Shown here piece by piece: positions 1 through 6,206 of a stretch of DNA of 13,995 bases. The notes under the pieces were generated by a model. The model worked only from the letters and a program-made list of their open reading frames with translations. It made no database searches and was not told where the DNA came from. Source of the stretch: JBEKJU01 sp050011095. GTDB lineage: Bacteria > Desulfobacterota > Syntrophorhabdia > Syntrophorhabdales > WCHB1-27. The position numbers and the translations under genes were made by a program. Within the stretch, counting starts at the first letter, position 1; each line of letters opens with the position of its first letter. The stretch lies in the NCBI GenBank assembly GCA_050011095.1, contig JBEKJU010000140.1:1-13995 (forward strand), read 5' to 3'.

Positions 1-2
1 TG

Positions 3-189
3 TTACCGACTCCTTGCGTTTATCTCACTGAAAATGGAGCTGAGCTGGAGGACAACAAAGGTAGGAAAGGTACGGCCCAATTTACCGCTCTACAAACTCA
101 CACAAAAGGCTTGACACTACCTGGGTGCCGACAAGTGGTGGTCAGAGATAGAGACCGTGAAGAAGGCAAGAGAGGCAGGGCTGTTCTAA
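3..189 (+). pseudogene. Possible frameshifted 3' tail of an upstream gene
   Basis: Two adjoining reading frames look coding but neither is intact. Frame 3 from base 3 reads through a polar, protein-like stretch (VYLTENGAELEDNKGRKG) to about base 111. Frame 1 then reads HYLGADKWWSEIETVKKARE and ends at TAA 187-189. Removing one base near 112-116 would join them into a single C-terminus ending in EAGLF. The frame-1 segment has an in-frame TGA at 112-114, so it cannot extend upstream by itself. I do not recognise the family. It lies 85 bp before a small gene in the same direction, so it may be the end of the same former operon. A one-base sequencing error is as likely as a true mutation. A 6-bp hairpin (191-207) follows the stop, but without a T tract. 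Confidence 0.3.
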
Positions 190-274
190 GAGCACCAAAT
201 GGGTGCTGCCAGGGGGGATAGAAGTGACGTGAGTGGCTTCGCCCTCGAAAGCAGGAAACGAGGAGGCATGTGAC

Positions 275-592
275 ATGTATATAAGATCAACCGGCCTGGG
301 CAAGACTCTGCTCCAGTGCCAGCTAGCCAAGGTCGAGTACACCGATGTTGTCCCGGAGACACTAAAAGACCCTGAAAATGGCGCCCGAGAGCCTATGAGG
401 CTGCTTATGACGATGCAGGTGATAGCACCGGTCACCTGGACAGTCCGTGCTTTTGTCGAGCCGGCGGATGTGAGAAGCGTGGCGTTATATTTCCTCAAAA
501 CGCCGAGTGCCTTATTTCAGGCGGCGCGCTTCCTGCTCTTTGGAGGGCCATCTCCATCCCTCACAATCGCAAAAGTAGAAGGCAAAAAATGA
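275..592 (+). CDS. Small conserved-looking hypothetical protein, 105 residues
   Basis: The product is not recognised. The ATG at 275 is chosen over the upstream in-frame GTG at 233 because AGGAGG (261-266) sits 8 nt before it, one of the best ribosome binding sites in the window. The protein has no cysteine pair or known catalytic motif: one Cys near the N-terminus, a polar middle (YTDVVPETLKDPENGAREP), then a hydrophobic C-terminal half (MRLLMTMQVIAPVTW; FLKTPSALFQAARFLLFGG) that may associate with membrane or form a tight core. It ends 27 nt before the FAD oxidoreductase start, in the same direction, so the two were probably co-transcribed. A role linked to that oxidoreductase is an inference from position only. 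The real-gene call rests on the binding site, operon spacing and intact frame. Confidence 0.6.
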   Translation: MYIRSTGLGKTLLQCQLAKVEYTDVVPETLKDPENGAREPMRLLMTMQVIAPVTWTVRAFVEPADVRSVALYFLKTPSALFQAARFLLFGGPSPSLTIAKVEGKK

Positions 593-619
593 GAACAGAA
601 TAAAAAAGGAGGCAGCAAT

Positions 620-1003
620 ATGGCAGACAAGAGCTACGATGTAGTCGTTGTGGGTGGAGGAGGTAACGCCCTTGTTACTTCGCTTTACCTTGCAAGAAAC
701 GGGATGAAGGTCGGCGTCTTCGACAGGAGATATGAAGGCGGGGGTGAGTTCTGCACAGACGAGACGCTGATGCCCGGATTCATCATGAACACCTGCGCTA
801 CATTTATTCGCTTCTTTTTATGCCCCGCCGTGTACGATTTCAAGCTCCGTCAGTATGGTCTGGACATGGTTTTCCCGGAACCCAGCCAGTCCCACCCTTG
901 CGGACGGCTAATTTGTCAGACTATTTTTCTATGTTATATCCTGTATCACAAAGTGTCAAGAAACATGTGCAGATTTAAAAAAATCCCCCTTGCTTTCGCA
1001 TGA
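620..1003 (+). pseudogene. Truncated FAD/NAD(P)-dependent oxidoreductase (phytoene-dehydrogenase-like), N-terminal part only
   Basis: The start ATG at 620 follows AGGAGG (607-612) by 7 nt. Residues 6-37 form a Rossmann beta-alpha-beta FAD-binding unit: YDVVVVGGGGNA, a helix with LYLARNG, then VGVFDRR, where Asp replaces the more usual Glu that binds the ribose. Residues 38-92 (GGGEFCTDETLMPGF, then IRF and FPEPSQSH) follow the pattern of phytoene-desaturase-like flavoproteins, which are normally about 480-560 residues. After residue ~92 (base ~895) similarity to that pattern stops. The remaining 35 residues are a Cys/Leu-rich tail encoded by AT-rich DNA, ending at TGA 1001-1003. The gene therefore lacks its substrate domain and C-terminal FAD contacts and should be non-functional as an oxidase or dehydrogenase. 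It was probably cut by an insertion or deletion. Confidence 0.75.
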
Positions 1004-1390
1004 CATTCTTCACTCGCCAGAAAAGCCTGTTTGTGAGGAGTAGGTGGAAGAGAGGGTCATCCTGTGGCTATGAATTGTTAACATCCGCAGAATCGTTGAA
1101 GTTGTGTGCCTTTCAGTAGGAAGGAGGGGAGTGCTCATCGGATATGCGGGGGGATTTCTCCCTCCCTCGTCTCTCACTACCGATAAGCAACGAAATCGCC
1201 TTCCCAACGCCCCTGAGTGCCTCTCCAGCCTTCTTTCTCGGTCGGCCCCCCGTCTCACCATCCTCCTCGACGAAGGATCGCAGTATAGAAGACTCTGTCA
1301 TGGACATGAGTGTTCAAGTTTCGGATTCCCGAATCTTGGTCCATACGACCCCCACCTCAATCTCTGCCCGTGGCCGGGAGCCTGAACCGG
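1004..1390. other. Intergenic stretch without a convincing gene
   Basis: Several overlapping open frames exist on both strands, but none has a good start site together with a recognisable protein. The best candidate is minus-strand 1113-1307 (64 residues, containing FVEEDGETGGRPRKKAGEA), which has a protein-like polar composition but no ribosome binding site. A plus-strand GTG frame at 1134 has a good AGGAGGGG site before it (1121-1128), yet its translation is low-complexity and Ser/Pro-rich. The segment may be decayed coding DNA behind the truncated oxidoreductase. I see no RNA gene. Confidence 0.4.
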
Positions 1391-1406
1391 TGGCACCCAT
1401 CTCGCT
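1391..1406 (+). promoter_or_regulatory. Sigma-54-type promoter candidate upstream of csp
   Basis: The site reads TGGCACCCATCTCGCT. The -24 element TGGCAC is perfect, the GG-N10-GC spacing is exact (GG 1392-1393, GC 1404-1405), and the -12 element is TCGC where TTGC is usual. A run of T follows. It points at the cold-shock gene 118 bp downstream. An NtrC-type activator with an intact GAFTGA loop is encoded at 4306, so the cell uses this sigma factor. One mismatch at -12 and the short motif leave chance occurrence possible. Confidence 0.35.
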
Positions 1407-1421
1407 TTTCCCGTTTGTGAG

Positions 1422-1447
1422 AAAATATTAAAGGTTTTTAATATTTT
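1422..1447 (+). promoter_or_regulatory. Perfect 11-bp AT-only inverted repeat before the csp promoter
   Basis: AAAATATTAAA (1422-1432) and TTTAATATTTT (1437-1447) are exact inverted copies separated by GGTT. The repeat ends 2 bp before the -35 box of the csp promoter. Its position suits an operator or UP-like element. A terminator for upstream transcription is less likely because the stem has no G:C pairs. Confidence 0.5.
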
Positions 1448-1449
1448 AC

Positions 1450-1479
1450 TTGACATACATCTTTTTAATTCCTTAACAT
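1450..1479 (+). promoter_or_regulatory. Sigma-70 promoter of the cold-shock gene
   Basis: A perfect -35 TTGACA (1450-1455) is followed after 18 bp by TAACAT (1474-1479; 4 of 6 matches to TATAAT). The surroundings are strongly AT-rich compared with flanking DNA. Predicted transcription start is near 1486, giving a leader of about 38 nt before the ATG at 1524. Confidence 0.6.
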
Positions 1480-1501
1480 AGGTCAATAGTATTAAACCTA
1501 T
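1478..1501 (+). promoter_or_regulatory. 6-bp inverted repeat across the csp transcription start
   Basis: ATAGGT (1478-1483) and ACCTAT (1496-1501) flank a 12-nt loop that itself holds AAT/ATT. It overlaps the 3' end of the -10 box and the predicted start point. It could be a repressor operator, or a small leader hairpin just before the ribosome binding site AAAGGAG (1508-1514). Confidence 0.35.
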
Positions 1502-1523
1502 CTTTAGAAAGGAGCTTGGCGGT

Positions 1524-1730
1524 ATGCCGGTAGGAAAGGTAAAATGGTTCAACGACTCGAAGGGGTACGGATTCATTGAGCAGGATAACGGGGGAGACGT
1601 ATTTGTGCATTACTCGTCCATCAAACAGAACGGCTTCAAAACTTTGAAGGCGGAGGAGTCCGTTGAATTTGAAATCGTGATCGGGCCGAAGGGACCACAG
1701 GCATCGAACGTGATGAAGGTTGGCGAATAA
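1524..1730 (+). CDS. csp: Cold-shock domain protein (CspA family)
   Basis: This 68-residue protein is a single cold-shock domain, the full usual length for the family. It is a five-stranded beta-barrel that binds single-stranded RNA and DNA and acts as an RNA chaperone in the cytoplasm. RNP1 is at residues 13-19 (KGYGFIE) and RNP2 at 26-30 (VFVHY); the start GKVKWFN, the aromatic residues W8, F9, Y15, F17, F27 and H29, and the ending GPQASNV are all typical. The ATG at 1524 follows AAAGGAG by 9 nt. It has its own sigma-70 promoter, a possible sigma-54 site and two inverted repeats upstream. A 51-bp gap without a terminator separates it from the HicB-receiver gene, so co-transcription is likely. 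The family assignment is secure; whether it responds to cold or to another cue cannot be told. Confidence 0.95.
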   Translation: MPVGKVKWFNDSKGYGFIEQDNGGDVFVHYSSIKQNGFKTLKAEESVEFEIVIGPKGPQASNVMKVGE

Positions 1731-1781
1731 AGGCGTTAAGTTAAGAAAAGGGCAGCCGATAAGAATAATGGGGGTGCGGTT

Positions 1782-2519
1782 ATGTCGAGACAGCCTAGGG
1801 TCGAGGAATCTACTCCGTACCACGTCGAGATTTGCAACCTGCTCGGCAGGCAGCTTAAAAGACCGCTCGTCGTCGTGGTTGAGCCTACCCATCCCGGCTT
1901 TGCGGCCTACGTCGCAGGCATCCCGGTCTTCGGCTATGGCGATGATGCCGCCGAGGCCATGAAAGTCCTGAAGGAAGGAATAGAGGGAATATGCCAAAAC
2001 GAAGAATCCCTCGACCTCCGGGCCACGATTCAGAGAATGTTCTTGCTGGACGACCTCATGGAGGATGAGGAACGAATAAGCACAGGGCAAGTACTCCTCC
2101 CCCTCCGAAAGTGTACCATCGCAAAAAGTCGCTACAATACTTACAGTATAAAAATGATAAAAAAGAAGATTCTTCTCATTGATGACGAGAGCATGACCTT
2201 AGACGTACTGTCCGCAATGCTGATGAAGATGAATTACGAGGTGACAGCCGAAGAGAGTGCGGCAAACGCCGTCAAAATCTTCACTGAAGACCCTGGGAAA
2301 TTCGACCTTGTACTTACCGACCTCATGATGCCTGAGATGAGTGGAGACAGCCTTTCGGAACACATCCACTCTCTTCGCCCTGACATACCCGTTGTCCTCA
2401 TCACCGGTTTTCCAGGCAAGGTGTCCCGTGAACGGGTAGCTGCCGCAGGAATCCGCAAGGTGCTTATCAAAGGCATGACTAGAAGGGAACTCTCTGCGGC
2501 CCTTCAGGAAGTCCTGTAA
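1782..2519 (+). CDS. HicB-like domain in frame with a response-regulator receiver domain
   Basis: The frame encodes 245 residues. Residues ~27-72 (RPLVVVVEPTHPGFAAYVAG, then IPVFGYGDDAAEAMKVLKEG) resemble the partly degraded RNase-H-like fold of HicB-type proteins: a beta hairpin, a 'GxGDDAAEA' turn and a helix. Residues 125-245 are a receiver domain: acidic pocket D134-D135, phosphoacceptor D180 in LVLTDLMMPEMSG, T208 and K230. The usual Pro after that Lys is Gly (IKGMT). The linker 95-124 is rich in basic and polar residues and looks like translated spacer. An ATG at 2154 (M125) starts the receiver exactly and could be a separate start, but has no ribosome binding site. A TACAAT box at 2133-2138 lacks a good -35. 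The start at 1782 has only a weak GGGGGTG site. Thus it is either a true fusion or two genes sharing a frame. No HicA toxin gene is seen beside it. Confidence 0.7.
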   Translation: MSRQPRVEESTPYHVEICNLLGRQLKRPLVVVVEPTHPGFAAYVAGIPVFGYGDDAAEAMKVLKEGIEGICQNEESLDLRATIQRMFLLDDLMEDEERISTGQVLLPLRKCTIAKSRYNTYSIKMIKKKILLIDDESMTLDVLSAMLMKMNYEVTAEESAANAVKIFTEDPGKFDLVLTDLMMPEMSGDSLSEHIHSLRPDIPVVLITGFPGKVSRERVAAAGIRKVLIKGMTRRELSAALQEVL

Positions 2520-2661
2520 CAGGAATAGAGGTTGCCGCCCACAGATTAGGCCAAGGCGGGCCTCTTCACCGGCGGGGTGGGTCCGATGCCGAGCGGTGCT
2601 ACTATTCCATGTAAGGCGGCGTTCTGTCCCTCTTGACCGCTTCTTGCCTGTCGAGGTGAGG

Positions 2662-2970
2662 TTACTTCATCTTTTTGTAAGTGGAGTACGCCTCCATGAA
2701 CGTCGGGAATCCTACCGTCTGTATGATCATGAGCAGCGTGTGCTTGATCTCGTCTTCCGTCGCCCCAGCCTTCCTCGCTTTCGCAATATGAGTTTCAAGG
2801 GCTATGGTATGGCCACTCGCACCGGACACCGCCACCTTAACGAGCCAGCGGATTTTCTCTGGCAGCGGCCCTGCTTCTTCATGTATCTTCTTGCCAAGAG
2901 TCTCATGCCTCTGATAGATTTGGGGGAAGTCCTTCTTGAACGTCGTGAATGCCTCATGCATGTCTTTCAT
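2662..2970 (-). CDS. Carboxymuconolactone decarboxylase / AhpD-fold protein lacking the catalytic Cys pair
   Basis: This 102-residue all-helical protein matches the CMD family in length and pattern: residues ~36-80 (PLPEKIRWLVKVAVSGASGH, then ETHIAKARKAGATEDEI) correspond to the core helices and the AGATxDEI turn. AhpD-type members carry CxxC with a downstream His for peroxidase or disulfide chemistry. Here that position reads ASGHTIALETH with no cysteine in the whole protein, so redox activity is unlikely; H54, E59 and H61 remain. It may be a decarboxylase-like or non-catalytic member. The ATG at 2970 follows AAGGAGG by 8 nt, a strong site. It is convergent with the HicB-receiver gene, with 142 bp between them and no clear terminator. 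A weak TTGACA/TAGCCT pair (3037 down to 3009) or CTTTCA/TATAGT (3116 down to 3088) could be its promoter. Confidence 0.85.
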   Translation of the reverse strand: MKDMHEAFTTFKKDFPQIYQRHETLGKKIHEEAGPLPEKIRWLVKVAVSGASGHTIALETHIAKARKAGATEDEIKHTLLMIIQTVGFPTFMEAYSTYKKMK

Positions 2971-3077
2971 TGCGACCCTCCTTCATAGCAGACAGTATTG
3001 CTCAATAGAGGCTAAGGCTCGTTTCTGCGGCTGTCAACCCGACCCCTGAGGACAAAAACGATGAAAATAGAGCGATC

Positions 3078-3106
3078 TTGACAACATACTATACTGTTGC
3101 TTAAAT
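3078..3106 (+). promoter_or_regulatory. Sigma-70 promoter facing a gene-free interval
   Basis: A perfect TTGACA (3078-3083) is followed after exactly 17 bp by TTAAAT (3101-3106; 4 of 6). The predicted start is near 3113. No plus-strand gene begins in the next 500 bp. A minus-strand TATAGT box overlaps the same bases (3093-3088), so the site may be bidirectional and serve the CMD gene. Confidence 0.5.
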
Positions 3107-3518
3107 AAAATGAAAGGGCGGGTAAACTAGGGCGCAATAGTTGAAGCCAAAATCGATTCCAGACCGGAAAATCCGGATTTCGGACGGGATAGATCCCTTC
3201 AGCGAAAAGTAACTGGTCTCCCGTGCGCAGGGGGATCGATTGCGGCCGGTAATCCCGCCCTCTTTGTTTTTCGCACAATTCGGTCCATCCGAAAAAACCA
3301 CTGACTGTTTATCGGCGACAACTTTGACTGCATTTGCCTAAGGCGGCTTCTTGGCCGATTCGCTGCATACCGGCTCGTTGGGAGGTCTGTGTCATCTCTT
3401 TCTGTCCGCCCCTTGAAGCCTCTCCCCTCCCTGCCCTCTGGCCCATCTCTCCTCAAGCTCGTCATACCCCCCCTGCCCAAAAATAAAATATGATGTAACT
3501 TTCGTTACTCTTTCTGTT
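3107..3518 (+). other. Gene-free interval bounded by a promoter and a terminator: possible RNA gene
   Basis: No open frame here has a start site or a recognisable product. The interval begins just after a good promoter-like pair and ends at a strong hairpin terminator, both on the plus strand, so a transcript of roughly 440 nt is possible. Small local inverted repeats occur: CCGGA/TCCGG (3164-3176), GGGAT/ATCCC (3186-3197 area), and TTCGG/CCGAA (about 3280-3295). It does not resemble tmRNA, RNase P RNA, 6S RNA or the common riboswitches by eye. The alternative is degenerate DNA next to a rearrangement scar. Confidence 0.2.
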
Positions 3519-3560
3519 GATGGCACCCGCCTTTCTTAGGCGGATGCCATCTCTTTTCTT
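3519..3560 (+). terminator. Strong rho-independent terminator
   Basis: The arms GATGGCACCCGCC (3519-3531) and GGCGGATGCCATC (3539-3551) pair at 12 of 13 positions (one C-A mismatch) around a 7-nt loop, followed by TCTTTTCTTT. The pyrimidine tract is on the plus strand. On the minus strand the hairpin lies just after the helicase fragment stop but is followed by A-rich sequence, so it is a poorer terminator in that direction. Confidence 0.8.
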
Positions 3561-3568
3561 TCGCGCAT

Positions 3569-3778
3569 TTAGCATTTTTCCTGTATCTCGTCCAGGAGTT
3601 GGGATCGCTTGACCGCTCTCCCTGCATAGGTATGGCTGTACGTGAGGTACAGCACCTGCATCGCCCTGGACAGTCCGACGAATGCGATTCGTCTTTCCTC
3701 TTCGATGTCCCCGTTCTTGTTCGGGACTATCCCTTGGAGCATGTTGTGCGGGGAGACCAGTGCCAGCACCGTGACTGA
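3569..3778 (-). pseudogene. C-terminal remnant of a UvrD/Rep-like superfamily 1 helicase
   Basis: About 70 residues are preserved and end at TAA (3571-3569). They contain helicase motif VI as GDIEEERRIAFVGLSRAMQV followed by LYLTYS, close to the EEERRLxYVGxTRAxxxLYLT pattern of UvrD/PcrA/Rep proteins. Motif VI carries the arginines that contact ATP and couple hydrolysis to movement along DNA. The preceding NMLQGIVPNKNG fits the loop before motif VI in a UvrD subgroup. Everything upstream (motifs I-V, about 600 residues) is missing. The open frame continues to 3865, but that part is antisense to a receiver-domain remnant and is not helicase. The fragment cannot be an active helicase. Its junction with the receiver remnant falls within 3779-3818. 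Confidence 0.75.
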
Positions 3779-3788
3779 CAGCAGGGAG

Positions 3789-3817
3789 GTACAGAGGCTT
3801 GGTCCCCTCCTCTGTGC
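3789..3817. repeat. Inverted repeat at the helicase/receiver junction
   Basis: GTACAGAGG (3789-3797) and CCTCTGTGC (3809-3817) form a 9-bp stem with one G-T pair and an 11-nt loop. It lies in the ~40 bp between two unrelated gene remnants, so it may mark where a rearrangement occurred. No T tract follows on either strand. Confidence 0.35.
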
Positions 3818-3818
3818 G

Positions 3819-4043
3819 TTCGATCTTATCATTACCGACGTGAACATGCCCGAGATCACCGGCATTGAGTTTGCTTGGGAAATGCTCAGCCTGAGGACCT
3901 ATATACCCATAATCATGTGCACCGGGTTCAGCCAGCTTATCGATGCCGACGCGACAAATGCGGCCGGTGTCAGAGCATTCGCAATGAAACCCCTCACAAA
4001 GAGGGGGATAGCAAAGACGATCAGGACCGTCCTCGACGGATAG
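3819..4043 (+). pseudogene. C-terminal half of a receiver domain (remnant)
   Basis: The 74 residues from base 3819 begin at the phosphorylation strand (FDLIITDVNMPEITG) and run through the conserved Thr (IIMCTGFSQLIDAD) and Lys-Pro (FAMKPLTK) to a natural end, ATG-less, at TAG 4041-4043. The first ~50 residues of the receiver, including the acidic pair that binds magnesium, are absent. The same frame is open upstream to 3642, but that part is antisense helicase sequence. Hand alignment to the terminal receiver of the hybrid kinase (bases 10584-10805) gives 51 of 74 identical residues without gaps, so this is probably the 3' end of a related hybrid kinase or regulator gene whose front was lost. 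No function is expected. Confidence 0.75.
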
Positions 4044-4305
4044 TGCCCTCGTGCTGAAGAAAGAGCAGTAGTCTATCGGCGTTTTTCTCCGGAACCGGCA
4101 TCGGGCTGTGTCAAGAATTACAATATACTTTTGAGCACGGGACGGATAATCACGCCTCCTCACGGCAAGCGACCGGAACCTTCGCCGATTGCGGCTCATC
4201 CCACCTGCGAAGCTCCGGCACTTCAAGATGCGGGGCCTTCCGGACAAAAGGAGATCGATGGCGGGCTTGAAGAGTAGCGAAAGCAGGAGCCACGAGAGGA
4301 GCGTT

Positions 4306-5709
4306 ATGGCTGAGCCGGCAAGAATCCTAGTTGTCGATGACGAGCAGGATCTCCTCCACGTGTTGCAAGAACTGATCGAAACCGCCGGCTACAAGGTTAT
4401 TGCTGTGACCAACGAAAGAGAGGCCCTCCAGGCCGCCCGGAGTGAGGCGTTCGATCTTTCAATCGTTGATCTTTACCTGGAGAACTCAAACGGGATTGCT
4501 CTCATGGGAGAACTTCTGCTTCTCCAGCCGGACACACCCGTCATTATCCTCACGGGGTACGGCACCATCGAAACTGCCGTGGAGTCCATGAAACAAGGGG
4601 CTTACAGTTATCTGACGAAACCCTTCCAGCCCCGTGATCTCTTGCTCCACATTGAAAAGGCATTAGAGAACGGGCGGCTCGTGCGTGAAATCAACCGGTT
4701 GAAAGAGCTCATCGGGGCGACATATGGCCTCGTCGGCGTAGTGGCCAGAAGCAAGAAAATGCAGCAGGTTTTGGCCACCGTATCCCGCGTTGCCGGAAGC
4801 GATTCCACCGTTTACATCCACGGCGAAAGCGGTACCGGCAAGGAATTGATTGCGAAGACCATTCACGTGGCAAGCCCCCGAAGAGATAAGCCGTTCATTG
4901 CACTGAATTGCGCGGCCTTGCCGGAGGCCTTGCTCGAAAGCACCCTTTTCGGGCATGAAAAAGGCGCGTTTACAGGGGCCATACAAGCCTCAAGGGGCGT
5001 GTTTGCCCAGGCTCACCAGGGGACCCTTTTCCTGGATGAGATCGGCGATATGCCCCTAGGAATCCAGGCGAAAATACTGCGCGTCCTTCAGGAGCGGAGG
5101 TTCTACCCGATAGGCAGCGAAAAAATTGTGCAGGTTGACGTGCGGGTGGTGGTGGCAACCAACAAGGATCTCGAAGAAGAAGTAAGAAGAGGGCTGTTCA
5201 GGGGAGACCTCTTCTACAGGATCCATGTCATCCCGATCTACCTCCCGCCGCTCAAGGAGAGGAGGGAGGATATACCGGCCCTCATTGAACACTTTCTTCA
5301 TAAGCTCGATCAGCAGACAAAGAAGGGGGTGAAGACCTTGACGGCCAAGGCCATGAGGAAGCTCATGCTGCACGACTGGCCGGGGAATATCCGGGAGCTT
5401 CAGAATGTGCTCGAGTATGCCGCCGCTATGGCGGGGGACGGCATAATTACGGAAAACCTTGTTTTTCAGCCAACCCATTCCACGGAAGAAGGGTCATTGA
5501 GGTCCCTGAAGGAAGCTAAGGAGACGTTCGAAAGAGACTACCTGATTAAGGTTCTTCAGGCATGTAGAGGTAACATAAGCGAAACGGCGAGCATTGTGGG
5601 AAAGAGGAGGACGGACTTCTATGCCCTGCTGCAAAAGCACAAGCTGAAACCTGCAGACTTCAGACCGGCCGGCGGCAACGGAGGAAGTGCTTACCGCGAA
5701 GAAGAATAG
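4306..5709 (+). CDS. NtrC-family sigma-54-dependent response regulator
   Basis: The 467-residue cytoplasmic protein has the three standard parts. Receiver, residues 5-120: acidic pair D11-D12, phosphoacceptor D55 (SIVDLYLENSNG), T83 and K105 (LTKPF). AAA+ domain, ~142-375: Walker A GESGTGKE (173-180), the sigma-54-contacting GAFTGA loop (220-225), Walker B GTLFLDEIGD (239-248), and the FYRIHVIPIYLPPLKERRED region (303-322). Fis-type helix-turn-helix, ~415-446: GNISETASIVGKRRTDFYAL. All key residues are present, so it should bind upstream sites as an oligomer and use ATP to open sigma-54 promoters once phosphorylated. The start at 4306 is chosen because GAGAGGAG (4294-4301) precedes it and the receiver starts at once; an ATG at 4189 would add 39 unstructured residues. 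A TATACT box at 4124-4129 lacks a clear -35. Its target and partner kinase are unknown; nearby kinases are candidates only by position. Confidence 0.95.
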   Translation: MAEPARILVVDDEQDLLHVLQELIETAGYKVIAVTNEREALQAARSEAFDLSIVDLYLENSNGIALMGELLLLQPDTPVIILTGYGTIETAVESMKQGAYSYLTKPFQPRDLLLHIEKALENGRLVREINRLKELIGATYGLVGVVARSKKMQQVLATVSRVAGSDSTVYIHGESGTGKELIAKTIHVASPRRDKPFIALNCAALPEALLESTLFGHEKGAFTGAIQASRGVFAQAHQGTLFLDEIGDMPLGIQAKILRVLQERRFYPIGSEKIVQVDVRVVVATNKDLEEEVRRGLFRGDLFYRIHVIPIYLPPLKERREDIPALIEHFLHKLDQQTKKGVKTLTAKAMRKLMLHDWPGNIRELQNVLEYAAAMAGDGIITENLVFQPTHSTEEGSLRSLKEAKETFERDYLIKVLQACRGNISETASIVGKRRTDFYALLQKHKLKPADFRPAGGNGGSAYREEE

Positions 5710-6206
5710 CCGCTCTCGCACGGTTTTGCGACATGAGGTCGTTTTCTCATATCCTCGCGGTGATCATCTCGATGTCGTCATTACGACTTTTGTAGCCACG
5801 GGTGACCCTTGCGAACCCGATGAATCGGCCTCTCTTGGTCATCATAACGTATTTCAAGGAGGAAGGGCACAAGAATTTGATTGCCTTGGCTGAACGGGGA
5901 AAGCGTTAGAGAGGGAACTGGCTCTCTGGGGTTGCCAGCAATAGCACGGCCGCCACTGGCACCCGTCCAGGGGTTCAGAAGGCCGCCTTCATCGTAATGG
6001 GTGGTCAGATTGCCCGTGGCCGACTTCATCGCAATACCCCACCTTTTGTGCAGCGCGTATTGCTGCTTTGCTTCCCGATGTTCGTGTATGGCCAGGCAAG
6101 TCGCTTGACTGGTGGTGCCTGTCCAGATGGGGTTTAGGTCTTGGGCTATGAATACCCCGACTTACCTTTCTGTTCTGACCCCCATCTCACCCCCAGACAA
6201 ACCTTC
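5710..6206. other. Gene-poor stretch with coding-like remnants
   Basis: No complete gene is convincing here. Minus-strand frame 6161 to 5781 is open and protein-like (for example NPIWTGTTSQATCLAIHEHR and LLNPWTGASGGRAIAGNPRE) but lacks a start codon before M at 6029. An ATG at 6185 with a GGGGGTGAG site before it is separated from that frame by one TAA (6164-6162), so it could be a gene broken by a single stop. Two short overlapping frames also look protein-like: minus 5845-5747 (32 residues, MTKRGRFIGFARVTRG) and plus 5820-5909 (29 residues, PLLVIITYFKEEGHKN). At most one of these two can be real. I assign no function. Confidence 0.3.

Noticed and set aside
900..1000. End of a known insertion sequence
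   Set aside because: TGTCA motifs and AT-richness are suggestive, but there is no matching inverted end, target duplication or transposase in the window, so no element is called.
1473..2090. Open minus-strand frame of 205 codons
   Set aside because: Antisense to csp and the HicB-like domain, and would cross the csp promoter; no ribosome binding site support.
2520..2661. Bidirectional terminator between the HicB-receiver and CMD genes
   Set aside because: Only short stems (TCCTG/CAGGA, AGGCC/GGCCT) are present and none has a T tract.
3462..4247. Open minus-strand frame of 261 codons
   Set aside because: It runs through the helicase remnant in the wrong frame and antisense to the receiver remnant; composition is Arg/Gly-rich and no motif is seen.
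4189..4305. 39-residue N-terminal extension of the NtrC-type regulator
   Set aside because: The extension is basic and unstructured, and the ATG at 4306 has a GAGAGGAG site and begins directly at the receiver.
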